Shown: positions 13,701 through 26,541, numbered from the stretch's first letter. The stretch: DNA of 64,000 nt from Protonemura montana (GCA_947568835.1 OX387604.1:1820001-1884000), one strand, 5' to 3'. Numbers and translations: made by a program. Notes: generated by a model not told the origin, from the sequence alone.

Positions 13701-16700
13701 TCCCTGGCAGAAATTAAACAACCACGACGCGAGTTTCTCTGGCTCACATTCAACTCCGAACAGTTGAAATTACACCATGTGACTGCGCAAGTGTCCGAAG
13801 CTTGGAACAGCGTGATGAGGATGAGGACGGCTCGTGCCGAAAAGGCGGAGTCGATCGCGCAGGCCATGGAAGCACTAGAACCCCGCCTCAGGGAGCTGCT
13901 TGAGTGGGCGACCACGGTGGAAGGGAAGCTGGTGGCACCGATTGAGCTGACAGCTTGCACCAAGAAGGCGGTTGATAAGATCTACGGGCAACATGACTTG
14001 GTCCAGCGTGACATCACGGACCACAGTCGCAAAGTGGCAGACGACCTGAACCTGTGTGAAATGCTGTTAGCCAGTGATAAAAAGTGTCATCTGGACACTC
14101 AGGTGCTGGCATCCCTAGCGGCGGCTGTGGATCGGAGGCAAGTGTACAAAATCTACACAAATATACCGCATTAAATGTGTTATTTTACTTATAATGTTAA
14201 TAAACCTATAGAATTATATTTCTAGGCTGGATAAAAGCATTCCTCATTACTTGGTGTTAACAAAAATGACATTTGATGAAACTTACAAGTTACCTCTCCC
14301 AGTCTGTATTTACTACGGAGTGCTGACAAATAGGTGAATGTTGGTATAAGAACCTTGGCCAGGGTGGCAAGCAAGCAATAACTACAAGGCTGGATTGATT
14401 TCTTTTTCTGAACCAGTTAAGACAAGCCTATTATCGCCTTGCCTATTGTTGGTTGATTCAGCGAGCAAAACTGAAATAAATATTCTCTTCCAACGTGCCA
14501 TAATATTGCTTATTTGTTTATTTACTTACATTTGATCCATCTCTGTGTTCTAGGTGGCGTACCATTTGTACCCTGTGTGCTGAAAGGAAGGCTAATCTGC
14601 AGTCACTGTGGAAGAATCTCCAGGCCATGATGCGGCTCTACGAGGAGCACAAGAAGTGGGTATTGAGCCAAGACAAGATCCTGACGCAATTGGAGGGAAG
14701 CGTGGAGGGAGCAGAAGGTCGGGCCGTGGCGCTAGCTCGAGTCAAAACAGCGGCCGCAGAAATTAGCGCCCGAAGCAGCGCTCTGGATGCACTGGACTCT
14801 CGTTACTGTGCGCTGGCCCAGGATGCCATGTTAGAGCCAACCAACCTGGCACAGGTATGAATCGCAAGCGCTGGAGCACACGCAAAGGGCTGCAAATTGC
14901 TTTAAACTTTTTTTTTCAACTTTTTAATCAATTTTTAACTATGAGTTGTCGTATTTTATGCTTTTATTTTACTTTGATTTCAAAATTTAACATTTGAATA
15001 ACAGTTATTTTCCTTTATTTGTATTGAACCATTTCTAATAATCATACATACATCCATATTTAACTCATTTTGGGCTTATTGCAGATACCTTCTTGCTTAT
15101 TTTTGTCATTTACTGAGTAATTTTATTGGCATAATGGGTAGAGATATAACAAATCACTTGATGTAGACAAAATATAAGAAAGTACGATAACAAATGCCAA
15201 ACTGAGTTGCCTTGAAGATTGTTGGATGTTTGATGTGTGCAGGTGTTGGGCGATGTCCGTGCCGGCTTGATACGTTGGCAGGCTCTAGCACCCCGTGCCG
15301 CGGCTGTGCTTGCGGCGCTAACTGCGCAAGCTCAGCTGGACCAGCGCTTTACGAGTGCACACCAAAATGCAGTGGTAGCGCTTGCTCACATTGATGCCAC
15401 GCTTACGCAAGCGCTTGTACAATCGCGGCCATCACTTGCCAGACAGCACATCAATGTAAGTAGCAATTACTCGATTGTTCTCTGTAAATTTGCTCCATCC
15501 TATGCATCTGCTATAAAACCAGTTGAAACACAATTGTAGCTATGCAAAAGTGTGGGCAGCAATATGCTGATGTGTGTTGGGTTTGGTGTTTCAGAAAGTG
15601 GAAACACAGCTAGATGCAGTTGCTTCCGTTCTTGGCGAAGCAGACTCCTTGGGACTGGAGTTGATGAGGGCAAGTGGTCCTGCCGAAACCGAGAGGCTAC
15701 AATCAATGGTCGATGAATACCAAACTCTTCATGCAGACATCTTAAGCAGGTTTTCTCAACTGGTACGTTTTCCTTTTATCAGTGATACTTTTCCTGGGTG
15801 GAACCAGCATCCAGCCTCATTCAAATTCCTATACTTGGCTGTCTGTAGTGAAAAAATAAATAGGCAAGCTCTCGTTGGTTATTAGTTAGTAGTGACTTAT
15901 TACTAATGCGATTTTCTACATTGTGCCGACAGGGTGTTTCGACGGGGCCTGTGGACGAGAGTGTCCAGGTGGAGACGCTACCGTTTGAACGAGATTGTGC
16001 GGTCCAAGTGAACACTCTGCCTCCCGTAGTGACGGCTCTAGACGCATATCGCGCCGAACTGGACATCTCTGTGCACGAAGCGGAATTGGCCCTGGACGCC
16101 CTGGAATCGGCTCTGGATGGCTGGACCGACAACGCCACAGACGGCCCACTGGTAAGCCATCCTCGCCATTCTTGCACCTGTCTACTGCACAAATCCAGAC
16201 CGTCCTACAGAAGGGACGTTGAGCTGGTGGTCTCCTTGGTGCTCTTCGACAGGAGTAGGCTACCTGCCGGCATTGGGTTTCCCCTCCTTCCTTCTAGGCT
16301 AGGTTAGGTTCATCATCATCCTAATTATCATCATCCACTCATTCACCAACGCTATTAGACCTGTGCCGCAGGGCCAGTTGTCAAAACAGTGTGTCGTTAA
16401 ACACCACAAATCAATCAATCAACCTATCTGATCCAGGATGGCAGGGCTACTGATAAGCCAATCCTATGGTCCAATAAACGACCAATATTTTATAAGCCAC
16501 GACATGGATTCTAGTACTCCAACCCACTTTATGATCAAATTCAGAAACATTCCATGAAACAGTTAGTAACACTAGGAATCAACCACGTAAATGTACTTTA
16601 AAATTTGTTAAAAAAGTTGAACTAAGAAATGATGGCAGTTATTGTAAACGTGGTTGTGTGCTTGCTTCCAGTCAATTCCAGTGGGTCGATCCAAGTCGAG

Positions 16701-19700
16701 TGTTGAGCTGATGCAACATCTCAGCGACTTGTTGGCTACGCAATGTGGTGCAAGCGCTACCGTCGCTCGAACGCTTCACGTGCAAAGGCTTGTGCAACGT
16801 ATGGACGTACTAGTTGGCCGCGTTCGCCAACTGCAGGCCGGCCGTAGACAAAGGTACGTAGCAAGATGGTTGTGTGCGTGGCAGGTGCTTGAGATTTCAC
16901 TGTGTTGTAGTTAGTGTGAAATAATAGCAGTGCAGTTTTATGCAGTTTTTGTAATGGTTTCAGTACTCAGGTCAGTGAGTATACCTTTGGGATCAGCCAA
17001 GGTGAAATTTTGCATAGCAATACGATGAAAATAATATATTTTTTAAACTGGGATTTTGGTGTCTTTTGTTTTACTGAGCTCGGTCGTGATTTTTACGTCC
17101 AGGGGACAACTTCCCCTTCATTTCGATAACTACCCTTGTTGATTACGACTGCCAAACGGCAAAAGGCACTTCAGGTGTTGTTGGGGGAGAAATCCAAAGA
17201 ATCCAAAAAAACTCCATTCACTGCCAGACTGTGAAATTTTCTTGTTCTAATTTTAGAAGTGTGTTTGACTCACGTTTATCTGCCTAAACTTGTACGATTC
17301 CAGGGCAGTATGCCCTAAACATGGCCCTTTTTGGTCTATTAATTTGTTTATTTTAACTTTTTTTTTGGGTAACGCCCAGATTTCTCACTGGAAATATTAT
17401 GGAAACAATACTGTAAACTGGCTTTAGAGACGTTTGTGGCAGAAATCAAATATTCTGTTCACCTCAACACTGTACTTGAATAAAATAATTGTGCAAGAAA
17501 TCTTTTGAGAAGTCTGCTCGTCCAATTTTGTTACCATGATAAAATTACTGGTGTACACAACAATAGCCAATATCTGCAAATATTTTTTTAATAAGTCTGC
17601 TTGAAAATGTAACTAATCATAAAAGTTATAATTTTCTATTTTCTTTTTTTTTTAACATATGGAAATATCTGAAAAAAATGTAGCGATCTTGATTGAAATA
17701 TGTGTGTAGGAAAATGTTGTTAACTGTGTGGCATGGTTTGATTTGTTGAATGACTAACAGCCTCATTTCCGCAGGTCTTCATCTGGCACGGAAGGAAATG
17801 AAACCTGCAAACAGTTAAGTGACTTAAAATAATAGTGTGAATGCCAAATAATTTGTGTGCCGCTCTATATGCAGCTCATTAGAACCTAGATGCTGATGGA
17901 ACCGATTATTCCGATTCCAAGAATCGATTATACCGACACATTCTTAACTTGTGGTGTTTGTTTGAGCAGTGGATCTTTGAGCGTTTCGTGCCCCCTATGC
18001 TCTACCCGCATGTGGAAGCAAATCGACAATGATTTGTGGCGACTGGAGAAATGGCTTGAGTTTGCGGAGGGAGTGCAGAGTGAGCAGCAAAATCCACCGT
18101 CGCGCATCGAACATCTTGAAGACATCATCCAGGATCACAGAGTAAGTGAAGACTTCAAAATAGCAGGGCACTCAATTTTACAACACGAGAAAACTTTCAG
18201 ATGTGCTTAACAACCCGGGCAAGGATCTGGGATAATGGATAACAGATAACAGATAAGGAAACGGAAACTGTATGCAAACAAAACCTTTCCATTTGTTATT
18301 GAATTTGAAGCTTGAAATCATTGACTGATCTTCATTGACTGAGTACAATGCCTACATATTTAGAAAAATATTTGTTTTGTTTTAAATGATAGTTAAGTGT
18401 TTTAATTCACGATTAGAGGGCCAAAAGGAAAGAAACTGCCTATCAAGGACGGAAAAGCTGGATGCGATAGACGCAGAGAGTTGTATTGTTTGGCCTGTGT
18501 TGTCTTGTTCACATAGTGGGGAAGATGTTGTAGGTTTTTTAGCGAAAGTTTGTTTTCTTTATTTATTTACATGGTAGACTAAAATAATCATACACAGTAA
18601 TAATTCTTAAGCAAAGTCATAAGTCAATGGAACTGTACGTAAAATAAAAAGTAACAACAACTATGGTAATGTGGGTTAGACTGCTTAACTGTAGGAGGCT
18701 CAATGCCTGGAAGATCTTATGTGACGAGATGTTTGTCTTTACAGGAGTTTCTTCTGGACTTGGATAGCCACAAGAGTCTAGTGGTGTCACAGAACATTGT
18801 TGGACAACACCTGGCTGCTCACACAGATGACGAGAGCTCGGCTGCGAACCTTCGCATGCGTCTGGAAAGCACCAATGCACGCTGGGACGCTGTCTGCATA
18901 GCCGCGGGGGCATGGGAGGCCCGGCTACAGAGCGCTCTCATGGAGGTAATCTTAATCACTTATCCATTATCTGAAAGTACCACCTAAAGCCTCCATTACC
19001 AGAAACCATTACATAAGATTTGCTCCATAGTATTTCCCAATTGTGTTTCAAATGATGCTACAGTAAGGCTTATAACTCAGACAAAATCCAGATCCAGAAA
19101 GCTTTTCAAAATCCAGAGAGATGTAATGGTACTTATAGAGTTTACTGTTTCTTTTATTTCTTCCTACCTGTTTGCACACTTAAATATTTTGTAGTAAGTT
19201 GCACTCCCTCTGGCTTTCGTTCATCTCCACAAAATATATCTAGCCTCTTGGCAACCTATTTGCAGTGCACTTTTAATCCAAAACACTCCAGACAGCCAAT
19301 AATTGAATTCATTGGATGATGGAACCTGATGGAACATAGTCAAAGAAAAGCAGAAATAAATCTAAAAATGTAGAAAAACCTGCCAAATTGGTAGTTACAC
19401 CTGCCCATCAGTTATATTTATATCATCAATTTAACATGTGTAATAAGTGTCACCATTTTATATGCCGATTAAATTACGTGCTACATTTTTAAGTAGCATA
19501 ACTTTTCCACAATACAATTCTGCACAAGCAGTTCTTAATCGTCCTGATTAGTCCAGACTACAGAATAACTTGATTGTTCATGAAATGGTGAAATTGTTGG
19601 ATACAGTCTCTCCAAATAAGTGGGTTTTAATATGACTTCTGTGTGCAGAATGCCGAGTTCCATACCATCATTGGGGAGCTCATCGAGTGGCTGGAAAAAA

Positions 19701-22001
19701 CAGAGGCGTGCATCCGACTTACCGAGCCCGTCGACCTCACGGAGGACACGGCCATCATTCGCGCCAAGTACGACAAATTCCTGGTGAGTTAAGCATTGAG
19801 ACTATATTACTGGAGGCAGAAACCAGTTAAGTTGCCTCAACTTAAATCGATGCTTTTTAAAAGGCACAAGGTTTTCAACTTTTTAACTTTGGAACAATAT
19901 TTTGAATACAGAAACAGTCCAATGTATGCTCGTTTGTATCCCATCATTTAATGTGTTCAAATGACACTATTGTGACAAAAGCACTGGCTTGACATCGGCA
20001 CAATGAGTTGAGACTTTCTTGTGGTGTTGCCCTTGATACACATTCAACCCGAGACTCAACTCGAGAAGGTTTTAGTCGCTCGAAACAAGCATACACAGGA
20101 ATATGATTTTTTTCTTGTGAAATCTAAGTTTCCAGAGCAGAAACTTGTTGCCCCACTTTGAGCTAGCTTTAACAAGCTTCTTTTTGTAGGAGCTACGAAA
20201 CGACCTGGAGCGGTGTGAACCGCGGGTTAGATCGCTGCAGGAGGCTGCAGACCAACTTCTTCGGCACGAGGCGCGAGGGGTAGGTGAAGAGGGAGCAGAA
20301 CCCCCTCCGGGCGCCTCATCCACGCTCGAGCGGCTGACAGCGCTTCGGCTAAGGCTACATTCGCTGCGAAGGCTGACAACCGTCTATACACTTAAGCTGG
20401 CCGCTGTTCTTGGCACAGATGCAGGACCATCTTCATCCACAATGAGCCTCTCCAGTCTTTCCCAAGATGTGAGTACTTATTAGCAATATGCTTGCCCAGC
20501 GCACTAGTTACGATCCAAGCCTAGAACTTTATTATCTATTAATGCTAAATTCATCATTTACTCTAAGAAAGAGATTATGCTTTTTGAAAGATTTTTCAAG
20601 TTGCCGACAAAATTTTAATGTACAGTTTGTAGCCAGATATCTGCAAACTCTGCAAAATAAATGTCGTTAATTTTTTGTAGGTATAATTTAATACCTATCT
20701 CTGGACTATTACGCATTTTTCTTTGATCTCCTAAATCGTACTTGCTTGAAGATTTGCATGCCCGACTCTTACACAATGCCGGTTGTGACAGAAAACAAAG
20801 TTGTTTAGTTTAGTTTTCTAGCAATCTCCTGGATGCATATTTAACCGCTTACTAAAGTAGCCAGACTCCGGGTCAAGTATTGTATGAGACAGATCACGCA
20901 TTGCACTTTATTTCTGTGTCGAAGACTTGATTATTTTTAATGTGAAGTCTGTAGTTAGAGGTAGCTAGCCCAGGTAAACTAAGAGCACGTACACATTAAT
21001 GTTTGAACCGGATTTGCCCACCTTTTTCCCCAGCTGCTCGATGCCAGTTCGAGTGGATCACCAGCTTCGGCCCACTCCATAACGCCGCACAAGTAAATAG
21101 CCATTTTATTATTTATTTCTATAATTTTGCTACTCAAAATGCAAATATCCTTTCAAGTACCAGGTTTTCTGAACAAAATGTTCAAATATCCACTGAATGA
21201 ATGAGGTCATTCATAGTTATTATTTTCCACAGAGAGAAATTACATCTATTTTACTAATTTTCTTAATTCTACTTGATTTTACTGTAGAATTTATATGGTT
21301 GGTATGCTACTTAATTAAAAACTGATTATTAAAGGGATGGAATAAAGAAGTTGACTTTATTTTCAGAGAAATTTCAAGAGAAAGGGAAATTTTTTTCAAT
21401 TGCAGAAATAGCATTCTATTGAATTAAAAATATTTAAGTCCCTTGCACTGCATGGATTGGTAAAAATTATATATCCTTTATATCGAGTGTTAATTCCTTG
21501 GGAATTTATCCACGGAGCTAAGTTTAAGCTTACCCCAAACATTCTGAAAGCATAGTCTTGGGGTTAAACTCAAACTCTGCTTTGTGGATCCAGGCCCTGA
21601 AAGGCAAGTTACAGAAAGTGTTTGCAGCCTAGTAATGCAAAGATCTTGAAGTTCCTAAACAGAGCCTTGCCTTTGCACACACCTGTTTCAATCAAGATTT
21701 GTCAACATGGGTTTTTGGCTGGGTTTGAGTGAAGATTGCATGTGTAACTGTTTGTGGTTCCGTTTCCAGCGGAGATAGCGGAGGCGTGGTGGGCGACACG
21801 TCAGTGCTGACGAGAAGCTACCGGTTCTTGGGTCGTGTGGTGCGAGCCTCGTTGCCCATCCAGGCGCTCATGCTGGTGCTGCTTGGGGTGGCTGCGCTAG
21901 TTCCCAGTTCTGAGCGCGACTACTCGTGTTCCGTCAGCAATACGTTCGCTCACACGTTGCAGCCCATGCTCCACTACCCCCATGGTCCGCCACCAACGTA
22001 G
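1795..22001 (+). CDS. Nesprin/Msp300-type KASH-domain spectrin-repeat protein, C-terminal part (22 exons)
   Basis: Nesprins sit in the outer nuclear membrane and tie the nucleus to the cytoskeleton by binding SUN proteins (LINC complex). Exons joined by splice sites and phase: 1795-2124, 2405-2698, 2952-3160, 3975-4098, 4520-4834, 10591-10848, 11732-12115, 12216-12500, 12708-13061, 13428-14137, 14554-14854, 15243-15455, 15595-15762, 15933-16151, 16672-16853, 17775-17813, 17970-18141, 18745-18945, 19649-19783, 20190-20468, 21034-21092, 21770-22001. Every phase matches, giving 1820 residues. Nearly all are leucine-, glutamate- and arginine-rich helix of spectrin-repeat type; the last repeats (exons 17-20) include [18 protein letters not shown] and [17 protein letters not shown]. 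The end is a membrane segment plus KASH tail. Coding DNA is clearly more GC-rich than the introns. The N-terminal part, normally with actin-binding CH domains, is outside the window. Msp300/SYNE rather than klarsicht is inferred. Confidence 0.9.
6280..6600 (+). other. GC-rich island with a 71-codon frame inside nesprin intron 5
   Basis: A pyrimidine-rich start (CTCTCTCTCTC near 6353-6365) is followed by GC-rich DNA with an open frame 6369-6584 beginning [12 protein letters not shown]. No domain is recognisable and there is no good donor at its end. It could be an internal promoter or first exon for a short nesprin isoform, or a piece of an old retroelement. Confidence 0.25.
9370..9720 (-). 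mobile_element. LINE 3' fragment (reverse strand)
   Basis: Read on the minus strand, a frame ending at 9536 has the look of a reverse-transcriptase C-terminus ([14 protein letters not shown]...[11 protein letters not shown]). An AT-rich tail containing AAATAAATAAAT follows at about 9395-9420. Only the 3' end is present. Confidence 0.5.
10166..10209. repeat. 22-bp tandem duplication
   Basis: Two exact adjacent copies of a 22-bp unit beginning ATTACAAACATG, at 10166-10187 and 10188-10209, in nesprin intron 5. Each unit contains short palindromes (ACATGT, ATGCAT). Confidence 0.9.
14136..14139 (+). other. GC-AG splice donor of nesprin intron 10
   Basis: Exon 10 must end in phase 2 to join exon 11 (acceptor at 14552-14553). 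The only fitting donor is AG|GCAAGT at 14136-14143. The GT four bases further on would give phase 0 and break the frame. AG|GCAAGT is the classic strong form of a GC donor. Confidence 0.75.
16215..16420 (+). mobile_element. 5' truncated copy of the 5S-derived SINE family
   Basis: Matches the 3' half of the copies near 24.7 and 62.9 kb. Shared landmarks in order: GTCTCCTTGGTGCTCTTCGA, CAGGAGTAGGCTAC, CTTCTAGGCTAGGTTAGG, CATTCACCAACG, ATTAGACCTGTGCC. It ends in a short ATCAATCAATCA tail. It lies in nesprin intron 14. Confidence 0.75.
21770..22001 (+). CDS. Nesprin terminal exon: transmembrane segment and KASH tail
   Basis: After a short Gly/Ser linker and the basic stretch RFLGRVVR comes an 18-20 residue hydrophobic segment (around [18 protein letters not shown]), then a 31-residue luminal tail ending GPPPT and the stop codon. 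The tail has the family pattern C-x5-FA-x3-x-PML-x-Y-x2-GPPPT. Its cysteine is the 24th residue from the end, where vertebrate nesprins place the cysteine that forms a disulfide with SUN proteins. The terminal Pro-Pro-Pro-Thr is the part that inserts into the SUN trimer. These residues support a working KASH domain. Confidence 0.94.
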
Positions 22002-23285
22002 CCGGCGCTGTTCATCTGGCTGGCACAGAAAAGTTGATGAAACACTTGCCTACTATGCTAGCTTCTTCAAGAATTATTACATGTGTTGAAGAGCTTGAGA
22101 TAGCATAAGACCAACTTAATAGTTAAAACACAGACTATATATTATATTTACTCGTGTTGTCGAAGTCATCATTCCATGGAAATAAGGAGGCGGTCACTCT
22201 TTTGACGGTAAATGTCAAATGTTCCTGCTAATAGCTTTTGGGAGTAGTTTCCTGGTGTGCTTCTTACAGGCAATTTATCGGAAACTGCTGCCTTATTTGT
22301 GTACATGTTTGCCTTTCAAGGTTATGGTGTCAGCTGCAAATAGCTGCTTAATCAGTGTAGATGTCAACCAATGCCTGGTTTAACAACAGTTTCATTAAAA
22401 AGTATTTAAAACAACGTCATTAGCTCTGCCAATAGTCATAACAATTCCTTGCTAGGCAGACATTTCAATTAAATGGAGGAAGATTTTTTCAACAATTAAA
22501 ACTTCTGTAAAATCCACCTTGCAGTTGTTTGCCTTATTAGTTCGTTAACATGCAAAGGTTAGTGGAAGTTGTGAATAGAATTGTGATATTGATTGGGGGA
22601 AGGGGATCACCTAGAGAAATCAAAACAGCGGGATTGAGTCGCCTTTTATTTCTAACATGCATTTATTTGCTGAGTGAGAAAACGTTAAAATCAATGGTTG
22701 TAAAGCGATGCTATTTTGGTGCCTTCTTACGTGTACGAAGGAATTACACTTAAAAGTTGCTGCGAGATGTAAGGAGAATAATTAGTAGTAGAAGGTCACT
22801 TGCTGAACATATTATTTGTATATGGTGGAATGTTAGATACATCTAAACTTCATTTTGACTGTTTTTTTGGCATACCTACCACTGTGTTGTCAGTTATTGT
22901 GGAAAGCAGCCTGAGGCTAGGATTGCCTGAGCTCTCAGCTGAGTGAATGTATAATATGGTATTTGGTAGCTGCTTGGATCAGGAATAGCTCGGTCCTAGG
23001 GAGTGGAATACCTGGGAACGCTGCTACTGCCGATTCAAGCCTGCCTGTTTTGCTAACTATACTGTACACTGTCAGATAAGATTGTGTTTCTAGAGAAGTA
23101 ACCCTTTAAATAAGTGGAACTAGGTTTCAATATGGTGCTATCATTAGTTGTCAGATGTCTACCTTTGTATCATGTTAAAATATGATTTAAATTTTGAAAA
23201 AAATTGGAATTTCCAATATTTTTGACGGATTGTTTTCAATAATTATTAGTTTCCTTCAAATAAATGGATACATATTATAATACAT
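22002..23285 (+). other. Nesprin 3' untranslated region (inferred)
   Basis: No coding frame follows the KASH stop. The first clear AATAAA on this strand is at 23259-23264, so the transcript probably ends just after it. The extent is inferred. Confidence 0.5.
23259..23264 (+). promoter_or_regulatory. Candidate polyadenylation signal for nesprin
   Basis: AATAAA hexamer about 1.26 kb after the stop codon, the first exact hexamer I find downstream. Confidence 0.5.
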
Positions 23286-24097
23286 GTTCGTGTCGTCTTC
23301 TTTTCTTTACACCCTTACATTTCAATTTTCTTACATTACAAGCATCAAATCAAATCAAATTTATATAGTAACTTAGAAATAAGAACATGGTTTACACATA
23401 ATATATAGTAATACAATACATGAACACTTTCCGTGGTTACAACTTACAAGTCTTTGTGATTTTCAGTATTGCACTTTAATGTTGCTTTGCTGTGGCGTAA
23501 AACTTGTCAACCACTGCGTTTTTAAACCTTCTGCATTCTCTGGAAGTTCAAGCGGGAGGGGCAGGACATTCTTGTAAATTTGTTGTAGATTACTGTTTTA
23601 GCTACAATCTCACTTCATTCCATGTATTTTTCTAAATTGAACTGGAATGAGTTTGTACCGGCTGGCAGAGTAGACCAGAGTACGGCCAGCGACCAATACC
23701 ATTTGGCTTTTTTAAACTTTTCCCACATTTAAGGTTAAAACTGAAATCATGTGGTCACTGACACCACTAAATACCAAATTTACAATAATACCAAACTCTG
23801 AGCTTTTGCAAATCTTAATCGACAAGTTGTAATTTATTTATTTTTTATTTCATTTATTGATTTCTAACTTGGGTACAAGTAATATCCGTGCTTAGTACTA
23901 GTAGGTAATCTGGCCATACTAGTTCCTAGGTCTATGGTGTATTTTTGACACCACGTATGATTACATAATCATTAATGTTATAATCATGTTATAATCATAA
24001 TCATGTAATGTTTAATGGCTTTTCTTGTTATCCACATTTTGGCTTTTAAATTAACTACAAATCTTTTCTTTCTTTGAAGGTTGTGCCACATGCTCTC
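23286..24097. other. Intergenic, no gene seen
   Basis: AT-rich DNA with a (TCAAA)-type short repeat near 23345-23362. The stretch around 23340-23900 may be an old LINE 3' region, but I cannot support an element. Confidence 0.5.
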
Positions 24098-24370
24098 ACA
24101 TGAGTAAATGAATCGGACTCGGACACACATCATCACACATCATCGGTTCACATCATGTCAGCGACGTAGCAATTCTACCATTGAGCCATATGGGCGACCA
24201 CGAATAGACATAATTTTTTCTACGCGGACGGGATTCGAGCCCGGTATTTAATTGACTTGAATGCTTGAAGACTTGAATGCTGTCAAAACGCTTCCTGGCC
24301 TGCAATCGAACGCATTGCCTCCAACGACCGAAGCAAGCACGCTATCTACAGACCCACCCTCTGGGGATGA
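24098..24370 (-). repeat. tRNA-like modules on the reverse strand
   Basis: On the minus strand, a segment near 24365-24297 starts like a tRNA D-arm (GGTCTGTAGATAGCGTGC) and ends with GCGTTCGATTGC. At 24243-24230 there is a clean B-box, GGGCTCGAATCCC. From about 24200 down, GCCCATATGGCTCAATGGTAGAATTGC resembles a tRNA 5' half. A run of T's complement (pol III terminator-like on neither clear side) is near 24212-24218. The modules do not fold into a full cloverleaf by eye, so they are called tRNA-like, not tRNA genes. Confidence 0.45.
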
Positions 24371-24665
24371 CTTGCAGGAAATGAAAGATGCATGCTGTCC
24401 TTTATTAATGCAAACTTCAGTGAAAAATTTTATTAATTTACACAATTTTAGGTACTCATGCGACCACGAATGACAAAAATTGCTCCTTAAATTACTACTA
24501 CAGTAACACGCAGACCAAGAAATTTTAATAGGCAAAAGTGTTAGTATAAGTTAGAAGCAAATACATAGAAAATAAAACAGACGTGCCTAGATTTACGCGT
24601 AAGTTTTTAGGCCTAGGCGTGCCTCATTTAGCTCATTGAAGCAACATTTTTGTTGCATTTTGTTA

Positions 24666-25078
24666 TCGTTATCGAGTTACAAAACTGGTTCTCGTTAGGT
24701 AAACGTAGTTAAGCAACACTAAGCAGGGTCAGGTATTAGTTACGCATGACCGGTTCTGTTTGGGAGCAAGGCTGGAGGGATAAAAATAGTAGGTACAGCA
24801 ACTTCATTTACATTGCTTCTCAACCCCTCGACAGCATGGATTTGTGGAGGAATGATGTTGTTTGCATTGAACCATCTTTCATAAGGGAAGCCAGTGGTCC
24901 CCATGGTGCTCTTCGACAAGAGTACGCTATGTTTTGGCACTCTGCTCCCTTCTAAGCTAGTTAAGGTTTATCGTCATTATCCATTCATTCACCGACTTCA
25001 TTAGACCTGTGCCTGAGGGTCTGTTGTCATATGGTGCATTGTAAAACCCCACTAATCAAGTTATTGCAATTGCACATC
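24666..25078 (+). mobile_element. 5S rRNA-derived SINE, near full length
   Basis: The head at about 24685-24766 aligns along the internal promoter half of 5S rRNA: GGTTCTCGT..., TTAAGCAACACTAAGCAGGG, GGTATTAGTTACG, GACCG...TTGGGAG match the 5S order GGTTCTCGTCCGATCACCGA, TTAAGCAGCGTCGGGCG, GGTTAGTACTTAG, GACCGCTTGGGA. The body is shared with copies at 16.2, 46.3, 56.0 and 62.9 kb. 5S-headed SINEs (SINE3 class) are copied by LINE machinery from pol III transcripts. Confidence 0.72.
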
Positions 25079-26541
25079 GGTAAAGCTGGAGTCCATAGAC
25101 TCGACCGGCGCCTTACTCTTTTCTGAAAGCTCTGAATTATGTGTTTAAATCTTAGCCATGGCCGGTTTCTTAATGATACTTCACCCCATGCCCAGGTACT
25201 TGTACCCCAAAGTCTTCACGGACGTTTGATTCGATAGATTCTGAATGACATTTTCTGATGCCGATAACTTGTACTATTTTGTGACCCTTGGTCCTTAGCC
25301 TGGCAGTCATCCAATCAAATTAAACAGCTGTGGAAATCTTGTATGACACGATCAGTAGGAAGCATCTCTCAAATGGCTGAAGGTTTGGAAAAAATGCGAG
25401 ATTCTGGGTCGTGAAAGTACTTGGGTGATAATCGAGCAATCCCAGAACCAAATCCGCTTTGAGCCATGTAGATGTTGCCAGAGTCCAGACAATCTTCGTC
25501 TGTAATTTATGACAAAAATTCATGCCACAATAAACCAAGTCGTGTGTCTGCATACAGATGGTCCTAAATACAAAACCCGTTTAATTCAGGCAGGTATAGA
25601 TGTGGAATTTTGTGTATCTGACACATTAAAATTGTACGTGTTTTTTATGGAGCAGCCTTACTGTGCATTTTAACGAAAAACTACGAGTGCCTGTGATTTG
25701 CTCAAAACATGAGTTTTGGGGGCTGATTCCTGTTGCCATCGCTAATGAGTGACATTTTTGGACTTTTTTGGCCGTGTGCTTAAGATGATGGCAAAATTGC
25801 TGACCACTCCTGGTGCTCTGGGACACTCAGACTTGCAGGCAGCGCGCTGGTCCGATGGTCATCTTGTGTCTAGCCAGGTAGGAAACCCATGTCTGTATGG
25901 ATTAGTTTGTGTTTAACGGGTACATTTTTGCCCTTGTATGCTCGACCGAAATTGCAAAAACCGCAGACTATCAGAGTTGGAATTTTGCAGGCATGTTTTC
26001 TTTAAGCTCGGCCCAGTTCTGGAGGGAGTAAAACTGAACTGAGTTGTTGATCGGCGGACCTAGAGGCGATCGCGGCCGATCTCTACACAACCAAGGAAGT
26101 CAGCGACAATGATCTACCCCACATCACCTGAGAACACCTTACGGTGTGAATTGTCAGGGCAGGTCGCTCAAAAATCTGCTAAATGGGTGCTGAATGCGGC
26201 GTGTGAAGCCGAAAGAAGGTAAAGGTTAGGGACTCGGAGCCTTGAAATATCGTGCTTAGGGTGTCAATTTAGACGGGCTGGGGTGTATTGGCGTTCTTCG
26301 GGGTTGAATGCGTTTTAAACTTCTTGAGGAGTCTTCAAGCTTTCGAGGGCAACCGTACACAAATAGAGATAAGAACAAGGATGCCAATGGGTGTCCTGAT
26401 CCCAAATTATTCAGTTCAATAGTTTCCATGGTTATGGCCCCAACAATTGCCATTTTCCTGAACTACGAGCATAACATGCCTTAAAAACTGTCAGTCATAA
26501 AAAAGCTGTAAGCTTCAATGACAGTTTCTGGTCAGTTAGGT
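25079..26541. other. Intergenic, no gene seen
   Basis: No coding exon or named repeat is evident. A segment near 25840-25880 (GCGCGCTGGTCCGATGGTCATC) resembles a tRNA D-arm, and 26020-26220 is GC-richer than its surroundings; neither is enough for a call. Confidence 0.5.

Noticed and set aside
24746-24955. Short proteins at 24.75 and 62.93 kb sharing PLDxMDLWRN
   Set aside because: The shared peptide is a chance frame through two copies of the same SINE; other copies do not keep the frame.
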